Source: Ureibacillus xyleni (lineage in GTDB: Bacteria; Bacillota; Bacilli; Bacillales_A; Planococcaceae). Taken from it: a DNA stretch of 64,000 nucleotides. A program made the position numbers and the translations under genes. Location of the stretch: contig NZ_OBMQ01000007.1 of the NCBI RefSeq assembly GCF_900217795.1, forward strand, positions 96,182 to 160,181, in the 5' to 3' direction. The notes beneath the pieces are model-generated. The model worked only from the letters and a program-made list of their open reading frames with translations, was not told where the DNA came from and did no database searches. Position 1 is the first letter of the stretch, and each line of letters begins with the position of its first letter. This document shows positions 21,411 through 30,697 of the stretch, in pieces.

Positions 21411-22422
21411 TCACCTCCGTTTGTACTTCTTGCTGGTCTAAAAGATGTAACGCTTGGTTAACTTTAACGTCATCCCCATCTATTTGAACAATTAATGTTC
21501 CATAGGGGCCACTTGTTGTTTGTGAGATGTTTCCGTGCACAATATTTACTTCAACACCAAAATCTTTAATAAGTCGAGAAATAATCGGTTGTTCTGTTTT
21601 ATTGCCGATGAACGTTAATTTTACAATCTTCCCTGTAGGATAGTTTGCCAAAATCTGTTCAATTGATTCTTTTGATTCCTTCGTTCCAGAAACTTGCATA
21701 ACAAAGTTTTTCGTAATATCTGCTTGTGGATTTTGGAATACTTGAAGAACATCGCCTTGTTCAACAACTTGTCCGGCTTCCATCACCGCTACACGATTAC
21801 AAATTTTGCGAATTACGTGCATTTCATGGGTGATAAGAACAATTGTTAATCCTAGTCGCTTATTAATATCTAGTAATAGTTCTAGGATGGAATCTGTTGT
21901 TTCTGGGTCAAGTGCACTTGTCGCTTCATCACATAACAATACTTCTGGATTATTTGCTAATGCACGGGCAATCCCAACACGTTGTTTTTGACCACCGGAT
22001 AATTGGGAAGGATACGCATTTTCTCTTCCTGATAAGCCAACAAGGTCAATAAGTTCTTTCACACGTTTACTGCGCTCATTTTTTGTAATACCTGCAATTT
22101 CTAGTGGGAAGGCAATGTTATCCGCTACTGTTCGAGACCATAGTAAGTTAAAATGTTGAAATATCATACTAATCTTCTGGCGAGCATTTCGAAGTTCATT
22201 TCCGGATATAGAGGAGATTTGCTTACCATTGACAATTACCGTTCCGTTCGTTGGTTTCTCAAGGCCATTTAATAAGCGAATCATTGTACTTTTTCCGGCA
22301 CCACTATATCCAATTATTCCGAAAATTTCACCTTTATTAATAGATAAATTTACATTTTTAACAGCAGTGATCTCACCATTTTTTGATTGATATATTTTCG
22401 AAATGTCTTTTAATTCGATCAT
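21397..22422 (-). CDS. metN: Methionine ABC transporter ATP-binding protein
   Basis: 341 residues. It has Walker A GYSGAGKSTM, Q-loop IFQHFNLLWSRTV, signature LSGGQKQRVGIARAL and Walker B VLLCDEATSALDPE. The C-terminal NIL/ACT-like domain (about 265-341, KLTFIGNKTEQPIISRLIKDFGV) binds methionine and mediates transinhibition in MetN of other species. It is the first gene of the operon, about 60 bases downstream of the S-box terminator. Confidence 0.96.
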   Translation of the reverse strand: MIELKDISKIYQSKNGEITAVKNVNLSINKGEIFGIIGYSGAGKSTMIRLLNGLEKPTNGTVIVNGKQISSISGNELRNARQKISMIFQHFNLLWSRTVADNIAFPLEIAGITKNERSKRVKELIDLVGLSGRENAYPSQLSGGQKQRVGIARALANNPEVLLCDEATSALDPETTDSILELLLDINKRLGLTIVLITHEMHVIRKICNRVAVMEAGQVVEQGDVLQVFQNPQADITKNFVMQVSGTKESKESIEQILANYPTGKIVKLTFIGNKTEQPIISRLIKDFGVEVNIVHGNISQTTSGPYGTLIVQIDGDDVKVNQALHLLDQQEVQTEVIDHA

Positions 22423-22479
22423 GATTGTTCTCCTTTAATTCGCTGCTGTATTTATGTAATTTAGTATATTGTTACCAAT

Positions 22480-22514
22480 AAAACCCCTTCTACATAGACA
22501 AGTAGAAGGGGTTT
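22480..22514 (-). terminator. S-box expression-platform terminator
   Basis: AAAACCCCTTCTAC pairs with GTAGAAGGGGTTT. On the minus strand the stem is followed by TTTTATTGG. It lies between the aptamer and metN and should be the terminator formed when SAM is bound. Confidence 0.9.
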
Positions 22515-22545
22515 CGCACTATATTTTATGTTTATACGAACCGTT

Positions 22546-22650
22546 CTCTCATCTTCCAAAGTATCCACTTCGCGTGACTTGGCACCTTTTCACTTTAGTG
22601 ATGGTTGCCGGGCTTCATAGGGCACTTCCCTCCGCCGCTCTTTATAAGAG
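22546..22650 (-). ncRNA. SAM-I (S-box) riboswitch aptamer
   Basis: The minus strand reads CTCTTATAAAGAGCGGCGGA, GGGAAGTGCCCTATGAAGCC, CGGCAACC and later GGTGCCAAGTC...GATGAGAG. These are the conserved elements of the SAM-I aptamer: the kink-turn, P2 and the GGCAACC/GGUGCCA pairing. It precedes the methionine transporter operon and a terminator, so excess SAM should end transcription. Confidence 0.97.
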
Positions 22651-22714
22651 GTACGATATTTAATTAATTGAATACTACTTGAGTTACTTTATCATGATAG
22701 ATTTATAAAGTCAA

Positions 22715-23017
22715 CTAGATTTTCAACTTTTCATATAGAAATGGTACGGATTGGAAAGCGTATATTTTATCTGTAAGTTTTCCATTGTGATGTATGAGTA
22801 AACAAGGTACGCTCTCTATTTTATAGTCCATTGCTAACTGTTCAATAAAGTTAATATTTGCTTTACCAATTGGTGTGTCAGGCAATACTTCCTCAACAAC
22901 TGATAGCATTTTTGAAGCTACTGCGCATGTCCCACACATTGGGGTATATAAATAAAATGCTACAATTTTATTTTCAGATAGTTTTTGCTCCCATTGTTGT
23001 ATCGTCCATTCTTCCAT
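22715..23017 (-). CDS. yusE: Thioredoxin-like protein, YusE type
   Basis: 100 residues. The thioredoxin fold has the redox motif C28-G-T-C31 (YTPMCGTC) and the cis-proline in ESVPCLLI. AGGG lies about 7 bases before the ATG. There is no signal peptide, so it is cytosolic. It sits in the same order as yusE in B. subtilis, between met transporter and gcvH genes. The physiological partner is unknown. Confidence 0.85.
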   Translation of the reverse strand: MEEWTIQQWEQKLSENKIVAFYLYTPMCGTCAVASKMLSVVEEVLPDTPIGKANINFIEQLAMDYKIESVPCLLIHHNGKLTDKIYAFQSVPFLYEKLKI

Positions 23018-23137
23018 TAAATCAACCCTATTTCTAAATAATTTGTGTAGTACCCCTTTACAAAATAAAATTGCGACTTTTGCTCATAGTATGGGAAAAG
23101 TCGTATGGGAAAAGTCGCACATAAATATTTCGTTATT

Positions 23138-23482
23138 TTAAGAAGATAGATATTGTTTGTGAACAGAAAAACTTGCCTCATTTAACAACTGTGCCAATAC
23201 TTTTTTCGGTGCATTCGCAACCTCGATATATGTTCTTGGAATGAAAAGATGAACCGCTTCAGAATAAATTCTCTTCGTAAGCTTTCTCAACTTTTCTCCT
23301 GATTTATCTGCATCAAATAAAGTATAAAATCTACATTCTTCAAAAGGCTCAAGTAAGTCTAATAACGCATCCTCACTAATTGTCCCATTTGTACATATAA
23401 TTTGTACATCTTCTGCAAAAATTGGTTCAATGTTTAATTTATCCGATCGACCCTCAACAATTATACACTTTTCAACAATCAT
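23138..23482 (-). CDS. yusF: Toprim-domain protein, YusF type
   Basis: 114 residues from the ATG at 23482 (GGGGTGAG just upstream; a longer frame from 23539 lacks a good site). The Toprim fold shows the catalytic glutamate in IIVEGRSDKLNI and the DxD in YTLFDADKSGEKLRK, as in small RNase M5-like Toprim proteins. It lies in the yusE-yusF-gcvH order known from B. subtilis. The substrate is not known to me; it may act on RNA or DNA ends. Confidence 0.82.
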   Translation of the reverse strand: MIVEKCIIVEGRSDKLNIEPIFAEDVQIICTNGTISEDALLDLLEPFEECRFYTLFDADKSGEKLRKLTKRIYSEAVHLFIPRTYIEVANAPKKVLAQLLNEASFSVHKQYLSS

Positions 23483-23585
23483 TCGCTCACCCCACGATTT
23501 TGTAAGTAAACTTGCTAAAAATGTGTGAAAAATATGCATAACAAATGCAAAAAAAGAAGGTGGTTAAATTATTATATTTTATTGT

Positions 23586-23619
23586 AAAAAAAACGCCAGT
23601 GCTAATCTGGCGTTTTTTA
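23586..23619. terminator. gcvH terminator
   Basis: AACGCCAG (23592-23599) pairs with CTGGCGTT (23607-23613 region) around a 7-base loop, with A and T runs on both sides. It can work in both directions and serves gcvH on the minus strand. Confidence 0.9.
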
Positions 23620-23632
23620 ATATATTATATTC

Positions 23633-24016
23633 CTATTCAGCTTCGATTAATTCCTCATATTGCTCAGCTGTTAGTAAAGATTCTACTTCTGCGATGTCAG
23701 TAGGTTCAACAACGATCATCCAAGCTTTTTCATAAGGAGATTCATTTACAAATTCTGGGCTGTCTTCAAGGTCAGCATTAACTTCTACAACTTTACCAGA
23801 GATTGGTGCATATAGCTCAGAAACTGTTTTTACAGATTCTACACTACCAAATGGTTCGTTTGTTTGAATTTCGTCGCCTACTTGTGGAAGCTCAACGAAT
23901 ACGATGTCACCTAATTCTGATTGTGCGAAATGTGTAATACCAACACGTACTTTTCCATCTTCTACTTTTACCCACTCATGTTCTTCTGAGTAACGTAATT
24001 CTTTTGGTGTGCTCAC
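23633..24016 (-). CDS. gcvH: Glycine cleavage system H protein
   Basis: 127 residues. It is the lipoyl carrier of glycine cleavage and, in Bacillales, the relay for lipoate to other complexes. The lipoylated lysine is K63 in [17 protein letters not shown] precedes the start. It stands alone, away from gcvT/gcvP, as in B. subtilis. Confidence 0.96.
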   Translation of the reverse strand: MSTPKELRYSEEHEWVKVEDGKVRVGITHFAQSELGDIVFVELPQVGDEIQTNEPFGSVESVKTVSELYAPISGKVVEVNADLEDSPEFVNESPYEKAWMIVVEPTDIAEVESLLTAEQYEELIEAE

Positions 24017-24095
24017 AAATACCCCTCCAAAACATATGTAATATGATTATAAGTTTGACATATTTCAACAGTAAAAACAAGTTAATAACCGTTTT

Positions 24096-24452
24096 TTATT
24101 TCCACGTCTTTGTGAATTCTTCCTCTTTAAAGCCCAGTGTTATTTTTTCACCATTTGTTACGATTGGACGTTTAATTAACATTCCATCTGAGGCTAGAAG
24201 GTCTAACTGTTCTTCTTCTGTCATAGTACTTAATTTATCCTTCAAACCAAGTGTTTTATACTTCATGCCAGAAGTGTTGAAAAATTTCTTCAAAGGAAGA
24301 CCACTTAGTTCCCAAAATGATTTCAACTGCTCTTTTGTTGGTGTTTGTTCTACTATATTAATAAGGTCGTACTGAATTTGGTGTTCATCTAACCATTTGG
24401 CTGCTTTTTTACAAGTTGTGCAGCGAGGATACTGGATTAATTGAATTGTCAT
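24096..24452 (-). CDS. yusI: Spx/ArsC-family protein, YusI type
   Basis: 118 residues with the ArsC/Spx thioredoxin-like fold. The CxxC is C11-T-T-C14 (YPRCTTCKKA), followed by DLINIVEQTPTKEQL and LIKRPIVTNGEKITLGFKEEEF. The conserved RPIV loop is present. It is adjacent to gcvH and fadE as in B. subtilis. It could be an arsenate-reductase-like thiol enzyme rather than a transcription regulator. I cannot tell which. Confidence 0.85.
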   Translation of the reverse strand: MTIQLIQYPRCTTCKKAAKWLDEHQIQYDLINIVEQTPTKEQLKSFWELSGLPLKKFFNTSGMKYKTLGLKDKLSTMTEEEQLDLLASDGMLIKRPIVTNGEKITLGFKEEEFTKTWK

Positions 24453-24514
24453 CGTAGTGCTCCTTATAGTTTATTATTTATACCTATCTTAACAAATAAT
24501 GTACTCTTCTGATA

Positions 24515-24554
24515 ATAAAAAGAAGAAGGCAGTTTAGTTAGCGCCTTCTTCTTC
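24515..24554 (-). terminator. fadNAE terminator
   Basis: On the minus strand GAAGAAGGC and GCCTTCTTC flank a short loop and are followed by TTTTTATTATC. It starts about 6 bases past the fadE stop. Confidence 0.88.
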
Positions 24555-24559
24555 ATTGA

Positions 24560-26341
24560 TTATACTACATATTTTTCAGCGTCAATTAGCTTTTGTGCAG
24601 CCTCACGCTTTTTCAAAATTAAATTATATGGGTTGTGACGTGTAAGTTTGCGAAGAGCAGATAAAGTCATTCTTCCTGCATCACCTTCTACTGAAGCAAT
24701 AATTGTTTCTTTTGCTTCTTTTTCAATTTCTGCGAAGGCTTCTTGACAAAAGATTTCTGTGTAAAGGATTTTTTGTTTTGATTTTTCTACACCATCACGT
24801 TCGATTGCTTTTGCCGTACGAAGCACTGCTGATTCCATTGCATATAGTTGATTTGCAATATTTGCAATGTTAACAAGAACTTCTTGCTCCGTTTCTAGCT
24901 TTGTACCAAATCTTTGTGCTGCTACTCCCGCTGCTAAAATGCCAATTTTCTTTGCATTTTTCATTAAATACTTTTCTTGCGCTAATGGCTCATCACCAAT
25001 TTCTTCTGGCATTAGCATTAACAATTCTTCTTGTAGTTGTTGTGCAGCTTGAAGAAGTGGTAATTCACCTTTTAATGCTTTCTTCATAAATGTACCAGGC
25101 ACAAGTAAACGGTTAATTTCATTTGTTCCTTCAAAGATACGGTTAATACGAGAGTCACGGTAAATGCGTTCTACTTCATATTCAGCCATGAAACCATAGC
25201 CACCGTGTAACTGTACTGCTTCATCTGCAATAAAGTCTAATGTTTCAGAACCGAACACTTTGGCAATGGAACATTCAATCGCATATTCAGCAATCGCTGC
25301 GGCAACTGCTCTTCCATCCTTTTGTTCCTCGTCTGTTAATTGACTTAAGCGATCTTCAAAATATCCGACAGTACGATAGTTTAATGATTCAGAAGCATAT
25401 AGTTGAGATGCCATCGTTGCTAGTTTTTCTTTTGTTAAATTAAAACTAGATAATGGTGTTTTAAATTGTTGGCGTTGATTTGTATAGGCAGCAGCTAGCT
25501 CGAATGCACGTTTACTAGCTCCCACTGTTCCAACGCCTAATTTATAACGACCAATGTTTAAGATGTTGAAGGCGATAACATGACCACGGCCAATTTCACC
25601 TAATAAGTTTTCTACTGGTACTTCTGCATCTTGTAAAATTAATGTACGAGTTGAAGAAGATTTGATCCCCATTTTCTTTTCTTCCGCACCAACTGAAACA
25701 CCTGGGAAAGTACGTTCAACGATAAATGCAGAGAACTTGTCACCATCGATTTTCGCATAAACAACAAATACATCAGCAAAGCCAGCATTCGTAATCCATT
25801 GTTTTTCACCATTTAAAATATAATGTGTTCCTGCATCGTTTAGTTTTGCAACTGTTTTTGCACCTAACGCATCCGAGCCAGAACCTGGTTCAGTTAACGC
25901 ATATGCTGCTAATAACTCACCTGAAGCAAGTTTCGGTAAGTATTTTGATTTTTGCTCATGATTACCGAATAACACGATTGGTAAAGATCCGATACCAACA
26001 TGAGCTCCATGTGTTATAGAAAATCCACCTGCTGGAGACATTTTTTCTCCAATTAATGCAGAAGAAATTTTATCTAAACCAAGACCTTCATATTCTTCTG
26101 GAATATCAGCAGCAAGAAGTCCAAGTTCACCAGCCTTTTTTAATAGGCGTACGGAATGTTCAAATTCATGGTTTTCTAGGTTCTCAACTACCGGTTTCAC
26201 TTCAGTTTCTACATACTCTGCAGTAGTTTGAGCAATCATTTTTTGCTCATCTGTAAAATCTTCTGGTGTAAATACGCGATTAACGTCCACATCTTCAACT
26301 AAGAAACTTCCGCCTTTAATAATGTTCGTTGTTTGAACCAT
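24560..26341 (-). CDS. fadE: Acyl-CoA dehydrogenase
   Basis: 593 residues, the length of the Bacillus FadE with its extra C-terminal domain. It performs the first, FAD-dependent oxidation step of fatty acid beta-oxidation in the cytosol. Signature stretches are ALTEPGSGSDALGAKT, EKQWITNAGFADVF, QLHGGYGFMAEYEVERIYRDSRINRIFEGTNEI (catalytic glutamate in IFEGTNE). GGAGG lies 8 bases before the ATG. It is the last gene of fadN-fadA-fadE. Confidence 0.95.
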   Translation of the reverse strand: MVQTTNIIKGGSFLVEDVDVNRVFTPEDFTDEQKMIAQTTAEYVETEVKPVVENLENHEFEHSVRLLKKAGELGLLAADIPEEYEGLGLDKISSALIGEKMSPAGGFSITHGAHVGIGSLPIVLFGNHEQKSKYLPKLASGELLAAYALTEPGSGSDALGAKTVAKLNDAGTHYILNGEKQWITNAGFADVFVVYAKIDGDKFSAFIVERTFPGVSVGAEEKKMGIKSSSTRTLILQDAEVPVENLLGEIGRGHVIAFNILNIGRYKLGVGTVGASKRAFELAAAYTNQRQQFKTPLSSFNLTKEKLATMASQLYASESLNYRTVGYFEDRLSQLTDEEQKDGRAVAAAIAEYAIECSIAKVFGSETLDFIADEAVQLHGGYGFMAEYEVERIYRDSRINRIFEGTNEINRLLVPGTFMKKALKGELPLLQAAQQLQEELLMLMPEEIGDEPLAQEKYLMKNAKKIGILAAGVAAQRFGTKLETEQEVLVNIANIANQLYAMESAVLRTAKAIERDGVEKSKQKILYTEIFCQEAFAEIEKEAKETIIASVEGDAGRMTLSALRKLTRHNPYNLILKKREAAQKLIDAEKYVV

Positions 26342-26435
26342 AATAATTCCTCCCTATTTTTAAGATCACTATGACAATCCGCCAATATTTGTCGAATATC
26401 CGCCAAATTGAACCATTTATCCGCCATTACAAGGT

Positions 26436-27608
26436 TTATAGCAACTCAAATACGCCTGCTGCACCCATTCCGCCGCCGATACACATTGTCACTACTCCAT
26501 ATTTTTTACCTTGGCGTTTTAATTCGTGTATCAGTTTTAATGTAAGCATTGTACCTGTTGCGCCAAGTGGGTGACCAAACGCAATAGCTCCACCGTTTAC
26601 ATTTACTTTTTCCATATCAATTCCTAAATGACGAACGACTTGCAGCGACTGTGATGCGAAGGCTTCATTTAGTTCCCACAAGTCAATGTCACCTTGAGAT
26701 AATCCAGCAATTTTTAAAGCTTTTGGTATTGCTTCAATCGGACCAATCCCCATTACTTCAGGCGGTACTCCTCCAACAGCAAAACCTAAAAATTTAGCCA
26801 TTGGTGTTAATCCTTGAGCTTCTGCTTCTTCACGATCCATCACTAGCACAGCTGCTGCGCCATCTGATGTTTGCGAAGAGTTTCCTGCTGTTACGGACCC
26901 CTTTATGTTAAACGCTGGCCGAAGTTTTGCTAATATTTCCATTGTTGTTTCCGGACGAACACCTTCATCTGTATCAAAAATAAATGTCTTCTTTTGAAGT
27001 TTGTTATTTTCATCTACATAATGGTTTACAACTTCAATTGGGACAATTTCATCTTTAAACTTACCTTCTTGAATGGCTTTTGCTGCTAATTGGTGTGAAC
27101 GAACAGCAAAGGCATCTTGATCTTCCCTTGATACTTCATAACGTCTCGCTACCTCTTCTGCTGTATGTCCCATGCTCATGTAATATTGCGGTGCTTCTTC
27201 TGCTAGTTTCGGGTTTAAACGTACAGTATTACCAGGCATTGGAACTAAACTCATTGATTCAACGCCACCTGCAATTATTGCTTTTGAATGCCCTAGCATG
27301 ATACGTTCTGCTGCATAAGCAATTGATTGCAAGCCGGAAGAACAATAGCGATTAATGGTAATGGCTGGTGTTGAATCTGGTAAACCTGCCAATGCACCAA
27401 TATTTCGAGCAACGTTTAATCCTTGTTCAGCTTCTGGCAATGCACATCCCATAATTAAATCATCAATAGGTCCAACATAACCTGCTCTATTTAATGTCTC
27501 TTTCACGACAATTCCACCAAGATCATCTGGTCGTACCGTTGCAAGAGACCCCTTTACTGCCTTCCCAATTGGTGTTCTTGCACCTGCCACTATTACGGCT
27601 TCACGCAT
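26436..27608 (-). CDS. fadA: Acetyl-CoA acyltransferase (thiolase)
   Basis: 390 residues. It cleaves 3-ketoacyl-CoA with CoA. The nucleophile is C89 (NRYCSSGLQS), with the catalytic histidine in AFGHPLGATG and the second cysteine in TMCIGGGMG. GGGGG precedes the start. It lies between fadN and fadE. Confidence 0.96.
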   Translation of the reverse strand: MREAVIVAGARTPIGKAVKGSLATVRPDDLGGIVVKETLNRAGYVGPIDDLIMGCALPEAEQGLNVARNIGALAGLPDSTPAITINRYCSSGLQSIAYAAERIMLGHSKAIIAGGVESMSLVPMPGNTVRLNPKLAEEAPQYYMSMGHTAEEVARRYEVSREDQDAFAVRSHQLAAKAIQEGKFKDEIVPIEVVNHYVDENNKLQKKTFIFDTDEGVRPETTMEILAKLRPAFNIKGSVTAGNSSQTSDGAAAVLVMDREEAEAQGLTPMAKFLGFAVGGVPPEVMGIGPIEAIPKALKIAGLSQGDIDLWELNEAFASQSLQVVRHLGIDMEKVNVNGGAIAFGHPLGATGTMLTLKLIHELKRQGKKYGVVTMCIGGGMGAAGVFELL

Positions 27609-27650
27609 ATATCGTATCCCCCTTCTTAAAAAGCTGTACTAGATCATTGT

Positions 27651-30035
27651 TTAATTTCGTAATGGCTTCCCTTTTATCAGCATGTGTTGCATTCTAGCTT
27701 GAGATTTTGGATCCGCAACAAGCTGGATAAATGCTTCTCGTTCAAGATTTAGTAAATAATCTTCCGTCACTTCTGTCCCATAAGGTACTAAACCGCCCGC
27801 AAGAACAAAGGCAAGCTTTTTCGCAATCTTTAAATCATGTTCACTAATATATCCTGATTGGTACATTCCTTGAGCACCTAACAGTAAAGTTGCATATCCA
27901 GGTGCGCCTACCACTTTAATTTTCTTTGGTACTGGCGGTTTATAACCTGCTTCATAAAGTGCCAATGCTGCTTGTTTCGCATCATAAATTAGGTGGTCAG
28001 GATTTACTGAAATACCATCAACAAAATTTAAGAAGTTATTTTCCCGAGCTTCTTCAGCCGAAGTAGATACTTTCGCCATGGCAATTGTTTCAAATACTTT
28101 GTTAGCAATTGCTTGATAATCTACATCTACACCTTTTGGCAATCCTTTGATGAATTTTTCGTAAAGGCCAAGATTTCCGCCACCGCCTGGAATTAAACCA
28201 ACACCTACTTCTACTAGTCCCATATAAGTTTCACTAGACGCTTGAATATGAGCAGCTGGTAAACAAACTTCTGCTCCTCCCCCTAGTGCCATACCAAATG
28301 GAGCTGCCACTACAGGTTTTTTACTATATTTAATACGACGCATTGCTTTCTGGAAGGCACGAATCGTGAAATCTAACTCGAAAATGTTATCGTCCTGGGC
28401 CTCCATTAGAATCATTCCAAGGTTTGCACCAACGCAGAAGTTTTTCCCTCGGTTTCCAATAACGAGCCCTTTATAATTTGCTTCCACTTCATCAATAGCG
28501 AAATTAACCATTTGAATAATATCTAGACCAATTGCATTAGATTTTGAATGGAACTCAAGTAAGGCAATTCCGTCACCTAAATCTATTAAACTAGCTCCAG
28601 AATTCGATTTTATGACGCCATGTTTTTTCTTATAACGTTTTAAGTCGATTTCCTTTTCGTTAACTGGAACTTTTGAGTAGTCTGCGCCATTGAAATAAGC
28701 AATTTCCCCATCTACTTCTTTATAGAAAGTTTCATAGTCTTTCTCCAATAAATCTTTTACGAATTGTGGGATTTCTCTACCCTCTGCTTGCATTTTTTCT
28801 ACAGATTGTTTTACACCAATTGCATCCCACATTTCAAATGGTCCTTGAGTCCAGCCAAAGCCCCATTTCATTGCATTATCAATTTCTACAATGTTATCTG
28901 CAATGATACCCGTTAGTTCTGCAGAGTAAATAAGTGTTGGTGCAAAGATATTCCACAATAACTCTCCAGTGCGGTCTTTTGCGTAAACTAATGTTTTTAC
29001 CTTGTTGGAAAGTCCCTTCGTTTGTTTAGCCATTTCGATAGAAGGTGTTTGCAACTTCTTAACCGGCACATATTCCATTGAAGTTGGGTCAATCTCGTAA
29101 ATGTCTTTTCCTTTTTTCACAAAGAAACCTTGACCAGATTTTGCCCCAAGACTTCCTGCATCTACCAGTTTTTTCATCAATTCAGGCACTTCAAATACTT
29201 TTTGCTCTTCACCTGTTGTTTGGTCGTATACAGTTTTTGCTACATGTAAAAATGTATCTAACCCAACAACATCTAACGTTCTGAATGTTGCTGATTTTGG
29301 TCGACCAATTAATGGCCCTGTTACAGAATCCACTTCACCAACAGAATACCCACGATCTAACATTTCTCGAAGTGTAATCAGCAGCCCATAAGTTCCAATT
29401 CGGTTTGCTACAAAGTTTGGTGTATCTTTGCCAATTACTACCCCTTTACCTAATACATCTTCCGCAAAAGTTTTCATGAAACCTAGTACTTCCTTGGATG
29501 TATACTCTGTTGGAATAATTTCTAGCAATTTTAAGTAACGTGGTGGATTAAAGAAGTGCGTTCCTAAGAAATGCTTTTGGAAATCATCAGAACGACCTTC
29601 TATCATTGCATTGACGCTAATTCCTGAAGTGTTAGATGTAACGATAGTGCCCGGTGTACGAACCCCATCAATTCGTTCAAATAACTTTTGCTTTATTTCT
29701 AAATTTTCAACAACAACTTCGATGATCCAATCTACATCTTTTAATTTTTCAAAATCATCTTCTAAGTTGCCGACAGTTAATAATGCTAAATTTTCTTTGG
29801 AAGTGAGAGGAGCAGGTTTTTGTTTTAGTAGTTTTTGAACAGCAGTCTGTGTAAAACGATTACGAACAGCTGAATGTTCTAAAGTTAACCCATTTGCTTC
29901 CTCTTCTTTTGTTAACTGATTTGGAACGATGTCTAAAAGTAATGTAGGAATTCCGATATTCACCAAGTGTGCTGCAATACCTGAACCCATAACCCCTGAG
30001 CCAAGCACGGCTGCTTTTTGAATTTTATAAGTCAT
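27651..30035 (-). CDS. fadN: 3-hydroxyacyl-CoA dehydrogenase/enoyl-CoA hydratase fusion
   Basis: 794 residues. The dehydrogenase half comes first: NAD motif VLGSGVMGSGIAAHL, HFFNPPRYLKLLEIIP, then DTPNFVANRIG. The enoyl-CoA hydratase half follows, around 485-690 (GNRGKNFCVGANLGM, GMALGGGAEVCLPAAHIQASSET). The order is the reverse of E. coli FadB, as expected for FadN. The start is ATG 30035: GGGGG is 6 bases upstream, while an ATG at 30041 abuts the ribosome site. It is the first gene of the operon, behind the FadR-like operator at 30061. Confidence 0.95.
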   Translation of the reverse strand: MTYKIQKAAVLGSGVMGSGIAAHLVNIGIPTLLLDIVPNQLTKEEEANGLTLEHSAVRNRFTQTAVQKLLKQKPAPLTSKENLALLTVGNLEDDFEKLKDVDWIIEVVVENLEIKQKLFERIDGVRTPGTIVTSNTSGISVNAMIEGRSDDFQKHFLGTHFFNPPRYLKLLEIIPTEYTSKEVLGFMKTFAEDVLGKGVVIGKDTPNFVANRIGTYGLLITLREMLDRGYSVGEVDSVTGPLIGRPKSATFRTLDVVGLDTFLHVAKTVYDQTTGEEQKVFEVPELMKKLVDAGSLGAKSGQGFFVKKGKDIYEIDPTSMEYVPVKKLQTPSIEMAKQTKGLSNKVKTLVYAKDRTGELLWNIFAPTLIYSAELTGIIADNIVEIDNAMKWGFGWTQGPFEMWDAIGVKQSVEKMQAEGREIPQFVKDLLEKDYETFYKEVDGEIAYFNGADYSKVPVNEKEIDLKRYKKKHGVIKSNSGASLIDLGDGIALLEFHSKSNAIGLDIIQMVNFAIDEVEANYKGLVIGNRGKNFCVGANLGMILMEAQDDNIFELDFTIRAFQKAMRRIKYSKKPVVAAPFGMALGGGAEVCLPAAHIQASSETYMGLVEVGVGLIPGGGGNLGLYEKFIKGLPKGVDVDYQAIANKVFETIAMAKVSTSAEEARENNFLNFVDGISVNPDHLIYDAKQAALALYEAGYKPPVPKKIKVVGAPGYATLLLGAQGMYQSGYISEHDLKIAKKLAFVLAGGLVPYGTEVTEDYLLNLEREAFIQLVADPKSQARMQHMLIKGKPLRN

Positions 30036-30060
30036 AAGCATCCCCCTTTATCCATCCTCT

Positions 30061-30083
30061 TGAATGAATACTCATTCATTTTA
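30061..30083 (-). promoter_or_regulatory. FadR-type operator overlapping the fadN promoter -10
   Basis: TGAATGAATACTCATTCA (30061-30078) is a palindrome with perfect 7-bp arms TGAATGA/TCATTCA, matching the known Bacillus FadR (TetR family) site. A -10-like TAAAAT on the minus strand (30078-30083) touches it. Long-chain acyl-CoA should release FadR and open the fadNAE operon. Confidence 0.88.
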
Positions 30084-30299
30084 CGTGTAAAAAAAATAAT
30101 TCCTAAAAAAACTAAATTGAACTACTTTTCTGTTCTTAGTGTAGTTGATTTTGTCAATTTTAGCAATCTTTTTTATCCCAATTTTCAAAAAAATTAGTAG
30201 TTTTATATAGATAGTTTATGAGCAGCCATTCATTTAAGTCAAAATGCTTTTATAAAATTTTTTAAATGTGTACACTATTCTATAAGGAGCGTGATTCAA

Positions 30300-30617
30300 A
30301 TGAAAGCAATTACTACACAAGATCAATTTAATGAGGTAATCGGATCAGAACAATCTGTTATCGTAAAATTTTATGCAGGCTGGTGCCCAGATTGTACTCG
30401 TATGAACATGTTTATCGATCCAATTATTGAAGAATACAGCCAATATGAATGGTATGAAATTAATCGTGATGATTTCCCAGAGATTGCGGAAAAATATCAA
30501 GTAATGGGCATTCCAAGTTTACTAATTTTCAAAAACGGAGAAAAATTAGCTCATCTACATAGTGCTAATGCAAAATCTCCTGAACAAGTTACAGAATTTT
30601 TAAATGCTCAAGCTTAA
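30300..30617 (+). CDS. Thioredoxin-family protein, YtpP-like
   Basis: 105 residues. The thioredoxin fold has C29-P-D-C32 (GWCPDC) and the cis-proline in MGIPSLLIF. ATG at 30300 is chosen, 9-10 bases after AAGGAG; the GTG at 30291 is too close to that site. There is no signal peptide. Similar CPDC proteins such as YtpP help reduce low-molecular-weight thiol disulfides in Bacillus, a role inferred here from likeness only. It is monocistronic with its own terminator. Confidence 0.85.
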   Translation: MKAITTQDQFNEVIGSEQSVIVKFYAGWCPDCTRMNMFIDPIIEEYSQYEWYEINRDDFPEIAEKYQVMGIPSLLIFKNGEKLAHLHSANAKSPEQVTEFLNAQA

Positions 30618-30624
30618 AATTGTA

Positions 30625-30664
30625 GCTATAAGTAACGCCTAATGTGCTTACTTATAGCTTTTTT
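30625..30664 (+). terminator. Terminator of the thioredoxin-like gene
   Basis: GCTATAAGTAA and TTACTTATAGC form an 11-bp stem around a 12-base loop, followed by TTTTTTATT. Confidence 0.9.
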
Positions 30665-30697
30665 ATTGGTTGGGATGTCGAACCTGTTTTGATTTCC

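Noticed and set aside
22469-22663. Plus-strand open frame over the S-box
   Set aside because: It is the antisense of a well-supported riboswitch and terminator.
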